NCBI RefSeq assembly: GCF_013373365.1
Contig: NZ_CP035925.1
Span: 3,906,001-3,970,000, forward strand
DNA length: 64,000 bases
Direction: 5' to 3'
Origin: Lentibacillus sp. CBA3610
Lineage (GTDB): Bacteria > Bacillota > Bacilli > Bacillales > Amphibacillaceae
This document shows positions 1-9,468 of this stretch, piece after piece (the stretch's first letter is position 1; each line of letters begins with the position of its first letter). Made by a program: the position numbers and the translations under genes. The notes under the pieces are model-generated. The model saw nothing but the letters and a program-made list of their open reading frames with translations. It did not search any database and was not told the DNA's origin.

Positions 1-831
1 CGTGATGCAGTCAAGCGCGCATGGCCCGCCATGGAACAAATGGGTCTCGCTGAAGGCGCTTCTCAGGATAATCTATTTTTTGAGCAAGATGTGGAAAAAG
101 CATTGAGTCAGGCAGATTTTGTTCAGGAGAATGTTCCGGAGCGGGAAGAATTGAAACGAAATGTTATTGCAACTATTGATAAGTATGCCCCCGAGGAAGC
201 GGTTATTGCATCAAGCACATCCGGTATATTGCCGAGCAAGCTGCAGGCAGATTGTGAGAACCATCCGGATCGTGTGATAGTGGCTCACCCGTTTAATCCG
301 GTTTATCTGATGCCGCTTGTTGAACTTGTGGGTGGTGATAAAACAGAATCACGTTATATCGAGAAAGCGAGGGCATTTTACGATGGAATGGAAATGAAGC
401 CACTCGTTGTGCGTCAGGAAATTGAAGGGCATATTGCCGACCGTCTAATGGAGGCAATTTGGCGTGAATCCCTGCACATCGTTAATGATGGAGTTGCCAC
501 AACGGACGAAGTGGATGCATCGATCATTTACGGCCCGGGACTTCGCTGGGCACTGATGGGGCCATTCATGACATTGCATATGGGCGGTGGCAAACAAGGC
601 ATGCGCCATTTGCTGGAACAGTTCGGTCCTGCATTGAAACTGCCTTGGACGAAACTGGAAGCACCTGAATTAACGGACGAATTGACCGAAAAAGTTGTCA
701 CTGGAACAGAGGATCAGACCGGCGACGTTGAGATGGAAAAACTGGAAGACCGCCGTGACCAGTTCCTGATCGAGCTGCAGCAGCTATTGGAAAAATACTG
801 GCCCGGTGCAAAGCTGTCCGGTGGATTGTAA
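1..831 (+). CDS. lcdH: L-carnitine dehydrogenase, C-terminal part (5' end outside window)
   Basis: The reading frame is open from base 1, so the ATG at 31 is internal and the gene begins upstream. The 277 visible residues match the 3-hydroxyacyl-CoA dehydrogenase fold: the end of the NAD-binding domain (AHPFNP segment, where the family carries its catalytic His) and the C-terminal helical domain (IYGPGLRWALMGPF). In this subgroup the enzyme oxidises L-carnitine to 3-dehydrocarnitine with NAD+ in the cytoplasm. The next gene is a hot-dog thioesterase, the usual partner in carnitine degradation to glycine betaine, which supports the carnitine assignment over a fatty-acid role. Substrate specificity is inferred from family resemblance and context. 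The N-terminal GxGxxG motif cannot be seen. Confidence 0.85.
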   Translation, partial: RDAVKRAWPAMEQMGLAEGASQDNLFFEQDVEKALSQADFVQENVPEREELKRNVIATIDKYAPEEAVIASSTSGILPSKLQADCENHPDRVIVAHPFNPVYLMPLVELVGGDKTESRYIEKARAFYDGMEMKPLVVRQEIEGHIADRLMEAIWRESLHIVNDGVATTDEVDASIIYGPGLRWALMGPFMTLHMGGGKQGMRHLLEQFGPALKLPWTKLEAPELTDELTEKVVTGTEDQTGDVEMEKLEDRRDQFLIELQQLLEKYWPGAKLSGGL

Positions 832-864
832 TACAGACTATAACCTAATGGGGGTGTTCTCAAA

Positions 865-1341
865 ATGGGTGAACCAAAAATAATCATTCAGCACAAGGTA
901 CCTGAGGAATGGATTGATTATAATGGTCATATGAATGATGCTGAATATGTACGTGCGTTCAGCTGGGGTGTCGATCGTTTTATGAAATTAGTTGGCATTA
1001 CCGATGATTTTCGTGAGCAGTATGCGTATACAATTTTCACAATGGAAAATCATGTTTGCTATCTGGATGAAATGAAACGTGGCGAACCATTTGAAGTCCA
1101 TATGCAAATGATCGATTATGATGTCAAACGTGCCCATGTATTCTATAAACTGTTCGGTGAAAATGGCAAACGTGCAGCCACAAGTGAACAGATGCTGATG
1201 GGAATTGACCAGACAGCCGGCAAGGCAGCTCCGTTCCCGGAAGAAATTTTTGAACAGGTGAAGGATCTAGCCAGCCGGCACACACCGGATGAAAAACCGA
1301 AAGAAGCCGGTCGTGTTATTGGAATTAGACGGAAAAAATGA
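865..1341 (+). CDS. Acyl-CoA thioesterase, probable betainyl-CoA thioesterase
   Basis: A 158-residue single hot-dog (4HBT) domain protein. The N-terminal DYNGHMNDAEY segment is the typical 4HBT active-site region, with Asp and His near residue 20. The gene lies 33 bp after carnitine dehydrogenase with a G-rich ribosome binding site (GGGGGTG), so the two are probably co-transcribed. In characterised carnitine catabolism (CdhA/CdhB/CdhC) a thioesterase of this type hydrolyses betainyl-CoA to glycine betaine and CoA after 3-dehydrocarnitine cleavage. The specific substrate is inferred from the neighbour. A generic acyl-CoA thioesterase is the alternative. Confidence 0.8.
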   Translation: MGEPKIIIQHKVPEEWIDYNGHMNDAEYVRAFSWGVDRFMKLVGITDDFREQYAYTIFTMENHVCYLDEMKRGEPFEVHMQMIDYDVKRAHVFYKLFGENGKRAATSEQMLMGIDQTAGKAAPFPEEIFEQVKDLASRHTPDEKPKEAGRVIGIRRKK

Positions 1342-1351
1342 GCATTAAAAA

Positions 1352-1379
1352 GAGGTTTCCTTTTATATTGGGAAACCTC
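1352..1379 (-). terminator. Convergent intergenic terminator hairpin
   Basis: A perfect 9-bp stem (GAGGTTTCC / GGAAACCTC) with a 10-base loop lies between two convergent units. Read on the minus strand it is followed by TTTTTAATGC, a fair U-tract, so it should end the appC transcript. On the plus strand the T-run after the stem is weak. Confidence 0.65.
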
Positions 1380-1467
1380 GATGTTTACATATGGCATTTT
1401 TCCTTTAGCGAATCTTTAGTATTGATAGTGAAACGATAAACTACTGCAAACATACGATTCTATAGAA

Positions 1468-2391
1468 CTATCGCTGTTTACTTTTCGGATCAAAGGCATC
1501 ACGCATGCCGTCTCCTATGAAGTTGATGGCAAGAACAGTAACGAAAATGGCTAAACCAGGCGGAATCCATGCTTCCGGGTGCTCACGGAGAATCCTGACA
1601 TTCATGGCTTCTGAAATCATATTTCCCCATGTCGGCGTTGGCTGTGGGATACCAAAGCCAATAAAACTCAGGCCTGACTCGATAATGATGTAAGTGGCCA
1701 TCATCAGTGTTGCATTCACAATGATCGGACCGATAGCATTGGGGATAAAGTGTTTAATGATAATTCGGATATCACTGGCTCCGATCGCCCGGGCACCATG
1801 AACAAATTCCTGTTCCCGCAGTGACAGGTATGTCCCCCGGATGATCCGGGTCAGGTTCGGCCAGCTCGTCAGCGCTATAATCATAACGAATATTGGAATG
1901 GTGATTTCTTCTATAATGGCAATAATTGTGAGCGCCAATACTAAAAATGGCAGCATCAGCATTATGTCAGCCGCGCGCATAATAATACCATCCACTTTAC
2001 CGCCGTAATAACCTGCGAGTGATCCCAGGAAAACACCAATAACCAGTGTAAAGAACATCGCGCTGAAGCCAACAATTAAGGAAATACGCCCGCCATACAG
2101 TAATCGTGAAAAATTATCCTGCCCCTGTCCATTCGTTCCGAGAATATGCTCGTCACTTGGCCCCTGCTCAATCAGCAGCACATTAGTTGCTTCCGGATCC
2201 TGGTCTGTAAATACAGGAGCCATTACACAAATGATAATAATAAAAAATATGACAAAAACACTGATGACAGCCATTTTATTTTTCATGAACCGGCGCATTG
2301 CCAATTGAAACGGACTTTTACTCTCTTGCTGTTCACTGCCCGGGGTATTTTCAGGCTGTGACGACAGCTGTTCTTCGGGATTGGATTGCAT
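1468..2391 (-). CDS. appC: Oligopeptide ABC transporter permease (AppC/OppC type)
   Basis: A 307-residue inner-membrane permease. A hydrophilic Gln/Ser/Glu-rich N-terminus of about 36 residues precedes TM1 (about 38-60). Five further membrane segments follow, with the permease EAA-type loop at about residues 196-222 (GARAIGAS...), which docks on the ATPases. The ATG at 2391 is chosen because GAGGTGA sits 7 bases upstream; a longer frame from 2427 would overlap appB by 26 bases and lacks a comparable site. It is the last gene of a minus-strand operon whose order (D-F-A-B-C) equals B. subtilis appDFABC, a peptide importer. Substrate range cannot be read from sequence. Confidence 0.9.
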   Translation of the reverse strand: MQSNPEEQLSSQPENTPGSEQQESKSPFQLAMRRFMKNKMAVISVFVIFFIIIICVMAPVFTDQDPEATNVLLIEQGPSDEHILGTNGQGQDNFSRLLYGGRISLIVGFSAMFFTLVIGVFLGSLAGYYGGKVDGIIMRAADIMLMLPFLVLALTIIAIIEEITIPIFVMIIALTSWPNLTRIIRGTYLSLREQEFVHGARAIGASDIRIIIKHFIPNAIGPIIVNATLMMATYIIIESGLSFIGFGIPQPTPTWGNMISEAMNVRILREHPEAWIPPGLAIFVTVLAINFIGDGMRDAFDPKSKQR

Positions 2392-2401
2392 ATGATTCAC
2401 C

Positions 2402-3370
2402 TCAATCGTAACGGATTCTCGGATCAATAATGCTGTATAAAATATCGGCTATCAAATTGCCTATTAGAATGAGTGTTCCCAGTATGAGAGCAATCGCCAT
2501 GACTACCGGGAAATCACGATTTGTGACCGAGTTTAAAAACAGTGTACCGATCCCCGGATACTGAAAGACTTGCTCAGTGATGACCGCACCACTTAATAAA
2601 ACACCAATCTCAAATCCCATTAACGTAATAATTGGAATAAGGGCATTGCGGAGTGTATGTTTGTAGAGAACATTCGTATCACTCATCCCTTTAGCTCTTG
2701 CCGTACGGATATAGTCACTGCCAAGGACATCCAGAACTTCCGAACGCATGTAGCGCATATAGGTTGCTGTTCCCGCCAGGCCAAGTGTTATCCCGGGTAA
2801 AATCATATGGTGAATCCGGTCCGACAGTTCATTAAAGCCGGATTGGCCTGGTCCGGAAAGTGTCCCTTGTGCCGGGAACCAGCCCAAATGAATGGACAGT
2901 AAATAGATGGCAATCAGCCCGAAGAAGAAATTCGGGATAGCCAGGCCGAGAAACCCAAATCCCGTCGCACCATAATCAAACAGTGAATAAGGATGCCGTG
3001 CCGAGTATATACCGATAGGAATGCCGACAAGAATGGTTATACCCAGTGAAAAAAGCCCAAGGTAAAGGGTGTTGGCAAACCGTTCTTCAATCAGCTCAGC
3101 TACGGAACGGCCGTTATAGACCAGTGAATTTCCGAAGTCTCCCTGTGCTGCAGAACTAATCCAATCCCAATACTGAACAGGTACCGGATCATTCAGTCCC
3201 AACGCTTCCCGCTGCTGCTCGTACACTTCCGGATCGACATTCGGATCAGCGAGCTCGTTTCCTGATATGGCATCCCCGGGTGCTGCCATGGCCAGTCCGA
3301 ATACGATAACGGTTAAGGCAAACAGCATGGGAATAAACACGAGTATACGACGGATAATATATTTGTACAC
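2402..3370 (-). CDS. appB: Oligopeptide ABC transporter permease (AppB/OppB type)
   Basis: A 322-residue permease with a GTG start supported by GGAGGGGGG about 7 bases upstream. It has the classical OppB layout: TM1 at about 9-30, a periplasm-type loop containing ALGLNDPVPVQYWDW, then five membrane segments with the EAA loop near 222-245 (ARAKGMSDTNVLYKHTLRNA). It pairs with AppC to form the translocation pore. The gap to appC is 10 bp, so translation is probably coupled. The gap to appA upstream is 125 bp and contains a hairpin. Confidence 0.9.
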   Translation of the reverse strand: MYKYIIRRILVFIPMLFALTVIVFGLAMAAPGDAISGNELADPNVDPEVYEQQREALGLNDPVPVQYWDWISSAAQGDFGNSLVYNGRSVAELIEERFANTLYLGLFSLGITILVGIPIGIYSARHPYSLFDYGATGFGFLGLAIPNFFFGLIAIYLLSIHLGWFPAQGTLSGPGQSGFNELSDRIHHMILPGITLGLAGTATYMRYMRSEVLDVLGSDYIRTARAKGMSDTNVLYKHTLRNALIPIITLMGFEIGVLLSGAVITEQVFQYPGIGTLFLNSVTNRDFPVVMAIALILGTLILIGNLIADILYSIIDPRIRYD

Positions 3371-3444
3371 AATCTTTCCCCCCTCCCAGAACTGGATGTT
3401 TGTGAGCCCCTAAAGGCGGTATCATGTATTTTTAGTGAATGAAA

Positions 3445-3478
3445 GAAAGAGCATGCGGCGGAACTCGCACGCTCTTTC
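3445..3478 (-). terminator. Intercistronic hairpin between appA and appB
   Basis: A 13-bp stem with one mismatch (GAAAGAGCATGCG / CGCACGCTCTTTC, loop of 8) lies just after the appA stop. On the minus strand it is followed by a T/A-rich stretch with only a weak U-tract. Such hairpins after a binding-protein gene usually protect the upstream mRNA 3' end or partly terminate, giving more binding protein than permease. That role is inferred here. Confidence 0.55.
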
Positions 3479-3495
3479 ACCATAATCATCCAACA

Positions 3496-5298
3496 TTACT
3501 CTTCAGATTCAGATACCCACCATAACTCAGGATCATTATTGAACGAATATGGCATCGGTTCAACACCATTCACTCGTTCATTGAACGCATAAATTTTATT
3601 TTGTGCATAAAGGAGAAGAGCTGGCAGATCCTCTGAAAACTCAGCCTGCCATTCACTGTATTTTTCCGAACGGTATTCCTGCTCAAATGCCTCCGGTGGC
3701 TGCATAGCCTCTGCCATTAACTGCTCAGAATCGTCATTGTTCCAACGGGAGAAGTTGTACGCAGCCTCGGTTCCCCACAATGCGGATGGATCAGGATCAC
3801 CGCTTCCCAGGCTCCAGCCAAGCAGATAAAGGTCCCAATCTTCGTTGTTGTCCGTCAGGTTTTCCTGGAAAGCTGTCATTTCGGTTGGCTGGCGCAGGTC
3901 AATTTGGATACCGACCTGCTCAAGGAAATCAGCTATGATTGGTGCTGAGTCTTCACGAAGCTGATTACCTGTCGGATAGTTCAGGTTCACAACCCATTCC
4001 TCGCCATCAGGTGTTTCTCTGTAACCATCATCATTCGTATCCTCATAACCTGCTTCGTCCAGCAGTGCCTCGGCCTGTTCAGGATCATATTCATATTGAG
4101 TAGCTGCGTCCTCATCGTATGCCCAGAATTGCTGTGCGATTGGTGCATTAATCATAGATCCGTGACCATGCAACAGATTATCAACAATGGCCTGGCGGTC
4201 GATGGCATAGGCCATGGCCTGCCTCACTTGCTGATTGCTCATATCTTCATTTGGAATCCACTCGTCCGGATTAAGTTCCCCGCTTTCGACTTGTGAATCC
4301 GGCCGGTGATTCATGATGAATCCCATCAGCTGATAGCCGAAGTCGGTTTGTTCAATGATTTCAACATGATCAAGCGCATCTACTGTTTCAAAATCAGGTG
4401 CCGGTACACCACTTGGATCACCGATAAAGTCGATTTCACCATTTTCAAGCAAACCAAGCATGACTGATTGATCGACTACTTGCCAGACAATTTGATCAAG
4501 GTATGGTTCACTCTTCCAATAATCAGCATTCTTTTCAAGGATGTATTGTTCACGTTCCAGCATCTCCGTAAATTTAAATGGACCGGTACCAATGACTTCC
4601 CCTGCATTTAATGTGGCAGGATGCTCAGTCATCTCATCAATTGGTACATCCCCAAAGATATGTTCTGGAATGATCGGGAAGTTCACATCTTTTAAAATCG
4701 TTACGTTCGGCTCGGCAAATTTAAAGGTGACCGTATGATCGTCTTCAGCAACAACCCCTTCAAATTCATCCGTTTCACCATTATTAAATTCTTCGTATCC
4801 AAGCAGCCTCACAACATATTCGGTACGGATACCGCCTGCTTCCACATAGCCGGGACTGGACATGGCTTTGTACGTATAGACAACGTCATCTGCTGTGAAC
4901 GATTCACCGTCGTGCCATGTAACGCCTTCCTCAAGTGTTAATGTGATCTCAGTCTGGTCATCATTAATTTCCCAGTCATTGGCTAAATGTGGTTCAAATT
5001 CAAGACTATCATTTTGACTGAGAAGCGATTCATGTGTGAAATCCAGGATATTCGCTTCATAGGCCTCTTCGTAAAAAATCGGGTTAAAGACACCAGCAGG
5101 CGCAGTGTCCATAGCACCTGTCAGTGTACCGCCCATTTGCGGCTCATCAGAAGCCGGTTCTTCCTCTTCGGTATCACTGCCTTCTTCAGGTTCTTCTGCA
5201 TCCCCCTCACTGGCAGAGTCCCCGCTGCAGGCAGCCAGAAACAGTCCAAACGCTAATACAAAAATAAGAAATATGAACCATTTGTTTTTCAATCTCAA
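3496..5298 (-). CDS. appA: Oligopeptide-binding lipoprotein (AppA/OppA type)
   Basis: Extracellular solute-binding protein family 5, about 600 residues. A basic, hydrophobic signal peptide ends in the lipobox LAAC (Cys24 from the chosen start), followed by an acidic Ser/Glu/Asp-rich linker and then the family-5 domain (motifs ENADYW-like KNADYWKSEPYLD and GTGPFKF). A TTG at 5298 is preferred because AGGGGTG lies 6 bases upstream; a GTG at 5307 is in frame but overlaps that site. It captures peptides outside the membrane and delivers them to AppBC. The strongly acidic linker is like those of salt-tolerant bacilli. Confidence 0.88.
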   Translation of the reverse strand: MRLKNKWFIFLIFVLAFGLFLAACSGDSASEGDAEEPEEGSDTEEEEPASDEPQMGGTLTGAMDTAPAGVFNPIFYEEAYEANILDFTHESLLSQNDSLEFEPHLANDWEINDDQTEITLTLEEGVTWHDGESFTADDVVYTYKAMSSPGYVEAGGIRTEYVVRLLGYEEFNNGETDEFEGVVAEDDHTVTFKFAEPNVTILKDVNFPIIPEHIFGDVPIDEMTEHPATLNAGEVIGTGPFKFTEMLEREQYILEKNADYWKSEPYLDQIVWQVVDQSVMLGLLENGEIDFIGDPSGVPAPDFETVDALDHVEIIEQTDFGYQLMGFIMNHRPDSQVESGELNPDEWIPNEDMSNQQVRQAMAYAIDRQAIVDNLLHGHGSMINAPIAQQFWAYDEDAATQYEYDPEQAEALLDEAGYEDTNDDGYRETPDGEEWVVNLNYPTGNQLREDSAPIIADFLEQVGIQIDLRQPTEMTAFQENLTDNNEDWDLYLLGWSLGSGDPDPSALWGTEAAYNFSRWNNDDSEQLMAEAMQPPEAFEQEYRSEKYSEWQAEFSEDLPALLLYAQNKIYAFNERVNGVEPMPYSFNNDPELWWVSESEE

Positions 5299-5391
5299 TG
5301 TATTCACCCCTTTTAGTTTTTCAAAAGACGGACACTCAGCTGTTCATTGAACGTCAGACATCACCTCCTGTTTATAATCAACACCCGCTTG

Positions 5392-6429
5392 TCATGTGTC
5401 AGGGCCGTCGTATAGATGGCATGCGACATAATGGCCGTTATGATAATGTTTTAGTTCCGGCCGTTCCACTGAGCATCGTTCGTGTGCGTATGGACATCGT
5501 GTTCGGAATGCACATCCGGATGGTGGATTGGCGGGGCTTGGCAAATCTCCCGACAATTTAATCTTCTCACGGCGCCTCCGGACGTTTGTTGATGGTATTG
5601 ACGACAATAATGCCTGTGTATATGGGTGCAGCGGGTTATCGTAAAGTAAACCTTTAGGTGCAATCTCGGCGATTCGCCCGAGATACATGACAGCTACACG
5701 ATCACTGATGTGTTTGACAACACTCAAATCATGCGCAATGAACAGATAGGTTAAATTAAACTCATCCTGCAGATCAGCCATTAAGTTCAGAACCTGGGCC
5801 TGAATTGAAACATCCAGGGAGGAGACAGGTTCATCACAAATAATAAATTTCGGGTTAAGAGTCAGGGCACGCGCAATACTTATGCGCTGGCGCTGTCCGC
5901 CGGAAAATTCATGTGGATATTTCATGCGGTCACTTGCGCGCAATCCAACCCTTTCCAATAATTTAGTACTTTTTTCTTTCCGTTCCGATTTACTTAAAGA
6001 AGTTTGCACAAGCAGTGGTTCTTCAACCAGTTCGCCAACACTCATTTTGGAATTCAGGGAAGCAAAAGGATCCTGAAAAACAATTTGCATATTTTTCCTG
6101 TAATCCCGGAGTTTTCGGTTACTGAGGTGTGATATATCGTTATTTTCAAATATGATGTCACCTTCAGTTGGCTCAAGCAGCCGGAGAATGACACGTCCCA
6201 GTGTTGATTTGCCTGATCCTGATTCACCGACGATGCCAAGTGTCTCTCCCTTGCTAATCGAGAGTGAAACATCATCAACTGCTTTGACATGCCCGACAGT
6301 ATGTTTAAAGATGCCACCTTTAATCGGAAAGTATTTTTTAATATGTTTAGCTTGGACAAGTACTTCATGATCACTGTTTTCTTTATTTTCAGTTACTTTC
6401 TCACGCACCTCTTGCTCTGAAAGACTCAT
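5392..6429 (-). CDS. appF: Oligopeptide ABC transporter ATP-binding protein (AppF/OppF type)
   Basis: A 345-residue ATPase. Walker [10 protein letters not shown] lies at about residues 68-76, Q-loop FQDPFASLN near 118, ABC signature FSGGQRQR at 175-182, Walker B FIICDEP at 195-201 and the H-loop in FIAHDLSV. The C-terminal oligopeptide-transporter domain has the Cys-rich segment [14 protein letters not shown], typical of OppD/OppF/DppD/DppF proteins. A G-rich site (AAGGGGGT) precedes the ATG. It lies 14 bp after appD and should form the ATPase heterodimer with it. Confidence 0.9.
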   Translation of the reverse strand: MSLSEQEVREKVTENKENSDHEVLVQAKHIKKYFPIKGGIFKHTVGHVKAVDDVSLSISKGETLGIVGESGSGKSTLGRVILRLLEPTEGDIIFENNDISHLSNRKLRDYRKNMQIVFQDPFASLNSKMSVGELVEEPLLVQTSLSKSERKEKSTKLLERVGLRASDRMKYPHEFSGGQRQRISIARALTLNPKFIICDEPVSSLDVSIQAQVLNLMADLQDEFNLTYLFIAHDLSVVKHISDRVAVMYLGRIAEIAPKGLLYDNPLHPYTQALLSSIPSTNVRRRREKIKLSGDLPSPANPPSGCAFRTRCPYAHERCSVERPELKHYHNGHYVACHLYDGPDT

Positions 6430-6443
6430 TTTATGTAACCCCC

Positions 6444-7415
6444 TTATTCATAGAGAAAACAACGGACATGATGATCAGATTCGACTTGACGTAATTCGGG
6501 ATTCGATTCATAGCAGTGATCCATCACATGCGGGCAGCGGTCTGAAAAGCGGCATCCTTTGGGAAAACTGTGTGCCGGCGGGACAGTGCCTTTTATTGCA
6601 CCGAGTCTGTCCATCTCTTTATCTATGTCTGGCAGGCTTTCGAGGAGACCGGTTGTATACGGATGTTTCGTATTTTCAAATAACTGCTCCACTGAAGCTT
6701 TTTCAACAATCTGACCGCCATACATGACGAGGACGCGATCAGCATATTCGGCAACGACACCTAAATCGTGCGTAATAAGCAGAATGGCCATATCAAGTCT
6801 TTCTTTCATTTCTGCCAGTAAATCCAATATTTGAGCCTGAATGGTCACATCCAAAGCTGTTGACGGTTCATCGGCAATGAGTAATTTCGGGTCACACGAA
6901 ATGGCCATGGCAATCATCGCTCGCTGACGCATTCCACCTGAAAGCTGATGCGGATATTCATCGATGATTTTCTCCGCCCTTGGAAAACCAACAACTTTCA
7001 ATAGTTCAATGGCTCGCTGGTGTGCTTCTTTTTTGGACAATTTCTTATGCTTTTTTAATGTTTCAGTAATTTGATTGCCAATTGTATAGACAGGATTTAA
7101 TGCGGTCATTGGCTCCTGGAAAATCATACCAATATCATTTCCGCGGATTTTTGTCATCTGTTTACCGGACTTTTTCAGCAGATTATCATTTTCCAGTGAA
7201 ATCGTCCCTTCAATAATCTTTCCCGGTTTTTGAATGAGTTGCATAATGGACAGTGAGGTGATGCTTTTACCACTTCCTGATTCCCCGACGATTGCCACGG
7301 TTTCGCCCGGAGATACTGTAAAATCAACCCCATCAACGGCTTTGGCAACCATATCATCGTCCAGATAAAAATATGTTTTCAGTCCTTCAACTTCCAGTAA
7401 CGGTTTTTGCGTCAT
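6444..7415 (-). CDS. appD: Oligopeptide ABC transporter ATP-binding protein (AppD/OppD type)
   Basis: A 323-residue ATPase and first gene of the app operon. It has Walker A GESGSGKS at about 44-51, signature LSGGMRQR, Walker B LLIADEP and the C-terminal Cys cluster (CRFSDRCPHVMDHC). The ATG at 7415 has GGGGGTG 6 bases upstream; an in-frame GTG at 7424 lies inside that site and is less likely. The gene follows a good sigma-A promoter at 7464-7491. Confidence 0.9.
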   Translation of the reverse strand: MTQKPLLEVEGLKTYFYLDDDMVAKAVDGVDFTVSPGETVAIVGESGSGKSITSLSIMQLIQKPGKIIEGTISLENDNLLKKSGKQMTKIRGNDIGMIFQEPMTALNPVYTIGNQITETLKKHKKLSKKEAHQRAIELLKVVGFPRAEKIIDEYPHQLSGGMRQRAMIAMAISCDPKLLIADEPSTALDVTIQAQILDLLAEMKERLDMAILLITHDLGVVAEYADRVLVMYGGQIVEKASVEQLFENTKHPYTTGLLESLPDIDKEMDRLGAIKGTVPPAHSFPKGCRFSDRCPHVMDHCYESNPELRQVESDHHVRCFLYE

Positions 7416-7463
7416 CCGCCTCACCCCCGATAAAAGATTTTTCAGTCAATTCCCACATTACAA

Positions 7464-7491
7464 ATTATACCATGGTTTGTTTTATTTGCAA
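7464..7491 (-). promoter_or_regulatory. Sigma-A promoter of the app operon
   Basis: On the minus strand TTGCAA (7491-7486) and a perfect TATAAT (7469-7464) are separated by 16 bases, about 50 bases before the appD start. Confidence 0.65.
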
Positions 7492-7678
7492 TACTCTTTT
7501 AATTTAAAAATGGGAAATTTTACTTATTTACGGAAAGTTGGGAAATATATTGTTAGTATTATATTCCATTTCACAAGCATTATGCTGGTGATTTGGAAGG
7601 GTAGGCTCAAAGTCGCTATCCATATGAAAGGAGGGATTCTGTGTAACAAACAGTAACCTTTGGGGAGGAAGGGATAGC

Positions 7679-7707
7679 ATTCAGTGGAGAAGACCGCTCC
7701 ACTGAAT
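7679..7707. terminator. Perfect 11-bp hairpin next to the fetB stop
   Basis: ATTCAGTGGAG / CTCCACTGAAT with a 7-base loop lies 11 bases past the fetB stop. No T-run follows on the minus strand; on the plus strand it is followed by GAAAGTCTTTT. It may stabilise the fetB mRNA end or end a small plus-strand transcript. Otherwise nothing was recognised in 7492-7717. Confidence 0.4.
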
Positions 7708-7717
7708 GAAAGTCTTT

Positions 7718-8485
7718 TCAATCGGATTGAACATCACTGTCCTGAATCAGCTGCATGCGCTGGTTAAACAGGGTAGGGTAGGATAAATAACCCAGCATGA
7801 TACTGGTGACGACAGCGGTTGTTAATAGAAGGAAAAGAACGAGCAGCTGGAAAAGTACCGCTTGAACCGGGTCGGCACCGGCGATAATTTGACCGCTCAT
7901 CATCCCCGGCAGCTGGACGAGTCCGATTGTTTTTTGACTTTCAATCGTTGGAATCGTACTCGCCTGAATGGACGTGATAAGTTGACTGTGAATGGCCTGC
8001 TTTGGTGTGCCGCCGAGTGATAAAATGAGCTCGGTTTGGTCCTGATGTGTTTCGATTTCGGACGTGAAGCGGTTGAGGAACAGGATGGCAAGCACCATTG
8101 AATTGCCGACGACCATTCCACTGATTGGGATAATATATTGTGCAGTTGGTGGTGTTATGCTCAGTCCGAGCAAAATAGCCTGTGTCAGAACTTCCACAAA
8201 AATAAATGTGACGACCAGTTTCCAAATAATCCCCTTAATGCCGGCACCTTTTCTCTGAGCGTTATGTGTAGCAGCCACAATCATGAGCACGACCATCAGT
8301 ATGATATAGAGCATATTCTCATAATCAAATACAAACTGCAGAACATAACCAACGGCAAGCAGCTGGATGATGGACCGAACCGATGCAATGATTGTATCTT
8401 TTTCCAGGCCAAGGTTCAGGGTTTTGGATAAAATGATCGGGATGATGACAAACAGCAGTGAGATAGCTAATGTTAGGAAGCTCAT
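7718..8485 (-). CDS. fetB: FetB-like ABC transporter permease (UPF0014)
   Basis: A 255-residue polytopic membrane protein with about seven hydrophobic segments. It shows UPF0014/FetB hallmarks: RSIIQLLAVGYVL near residue 38, the GMVVGNSM motif near 125, and VQLPGMMSGQIIAGADP near 190. FetAB was described in Escherichia coli as an iron exporter that improves peroxide tolerance; metal specificity here is inferred. Its start overlaps the fetA stop by 4 bases (ATGA), so the two are translationally coupled. Confidence 0.85.
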   Translation of the reverse strand: MSFLTLAISLLFVIIPIILSKTLNLGLEKDTIIASVRSIIQLLAVGYVLQFVFDYENMLYIILMVVLMIVAATHNAQRKGAGIKGIIWKLVVTFIFVEVLTQAILLGLSITPPTAQYIIPISGMVVGNSMVLAILFLNRFTSEIETHQDQTELILSLGGTPKQAIHSQLITSIQASTIPTIESQKTIGLVQLPGMMSGQIIAGADPVQAVLFQLLVLFLLLTTAVVTSIMLGYLSYPTLFNQRMQLIQDSDVQSD

Positions 8486-9210
8486 TCGATTTCACCTCTT
8501 ACAAATTGCTTTACCCTATCATTCTGCGGATTTCTTAAGAAACTGCTTTCACCGGTTTCCACGACTTCCCCGTCCATCATAACCCAGGTATAATCACCGA
8601 TTGATAATGCCTGCTGCAAATTGTGGGTGATCCATAGAATGGTTGTGCCGTTTTGATTGTTAATTTTGATGATAAGTTCTTCAATATCCTGACGGGAGAC
8701 ACTGTCCAGTGATGATGTGATCTCATCAAGCAGCAGAATATCCGGCCGGTTCACAAGCGTACGGGCGATTGATAACTTTTGTCGTTGACCACCTGATAAG
8801 TCTTTCGTTTTCTTTTGTAAAAATGTGTCATCCAGACCGACCATGTTCAACAATTCCTTAGCACGGTCTACCGCCAATTCCGACTCCTGTAATTTCAAGG
8901 GAAGCTCCAGGTTTTCCCGGACGCTGCCGCTGATCATTGTTGCTTTTTGCAGAGCAATTCCGACACTCCGGCGTAATTCGACAGGTTCATAATGGTCGAT
9001 TTGTTTGCCTTTGACGAAAATATTACCTGAATCCGGAGACTGCAGCCCATTGCATAATTTAAACAACGTTGTCTTGCCTGCACCGGAAGGGCCGACTAAC
9101 GTTGTGATTTTCCCCTCTGGAACACTCCCTGTAATACTTTTCAAAATATGTATATCCTCTGCGGAGTAATTCACATTTTCAAACGTTATGGCACTCGCAT
9201 CAGCTGTCAT
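8482..9210 (-). CDS. fetA: FetA-like ABC transporter ATP-binding protein
   Basis: A 242-residue ABC ATPase. Walker A GPSGAGKTT is at 40-48, the Q-loop lies in GIALQKATM, the signature is LSGGQRQK near 138-145, Walker B is ILLLDEITSSLD, and the H-loop is ITHN. It is paired with the UPF0014 permease downstream (4-base overlap), which supports the FetA assignment. The start ATG has GAGG and AAGGA elements upstream. Energises the FetB exporter at the inner membrane face. Confidence 0.85.
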   Translation of the reverse strand: MTADASAITFENVNYSAEDIHILKSITGSVPEGKITTLVGPSGAGKTTLFKLCNGLQSPDSGNIFVKGKQIDHYEPVELRRSVGIALQKATMISGSVRENLELPLKLQESELAVDRAKELLNMVGLDDTFLQKKTKDLSGGQRQKLSIARTLVNRPDILLLDEITSSLDSVSRQDIEELIIKINNQNGTTILWITHNLQQALSIGDYTWVMMDGEVVETGESSFLRNPQNDRVKQFVRGEIE

Positions 9211-9468
9211 CTACCTCACATCCTTCTTTCGCTAAAGCTGTATTCTAAAAGATTGTTGTATTTATGAAAAGAGTCTTCACCTAAGAGGATATTGTTCCCT
9301 TATCCATTATAATTATTATCCGTTACATAACCATAACAATTTAGCCTCTACCAAACCAATATTTACCTATTACAATCAGATAACAATTTATTAAACAAGC
9401 CAAAAATTCGACAAAAATATAATAGAATTGAAAAGTAGAATGTTTAAGAGCGTAAAGCAGGTGTTATT

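Noticed and set aside
7524..7721. 65-codon minus-strand frame after fetB
   Set aside because: No ribosome binding site and no recognisable protein; it crosses the 7679-7707 hairpin.
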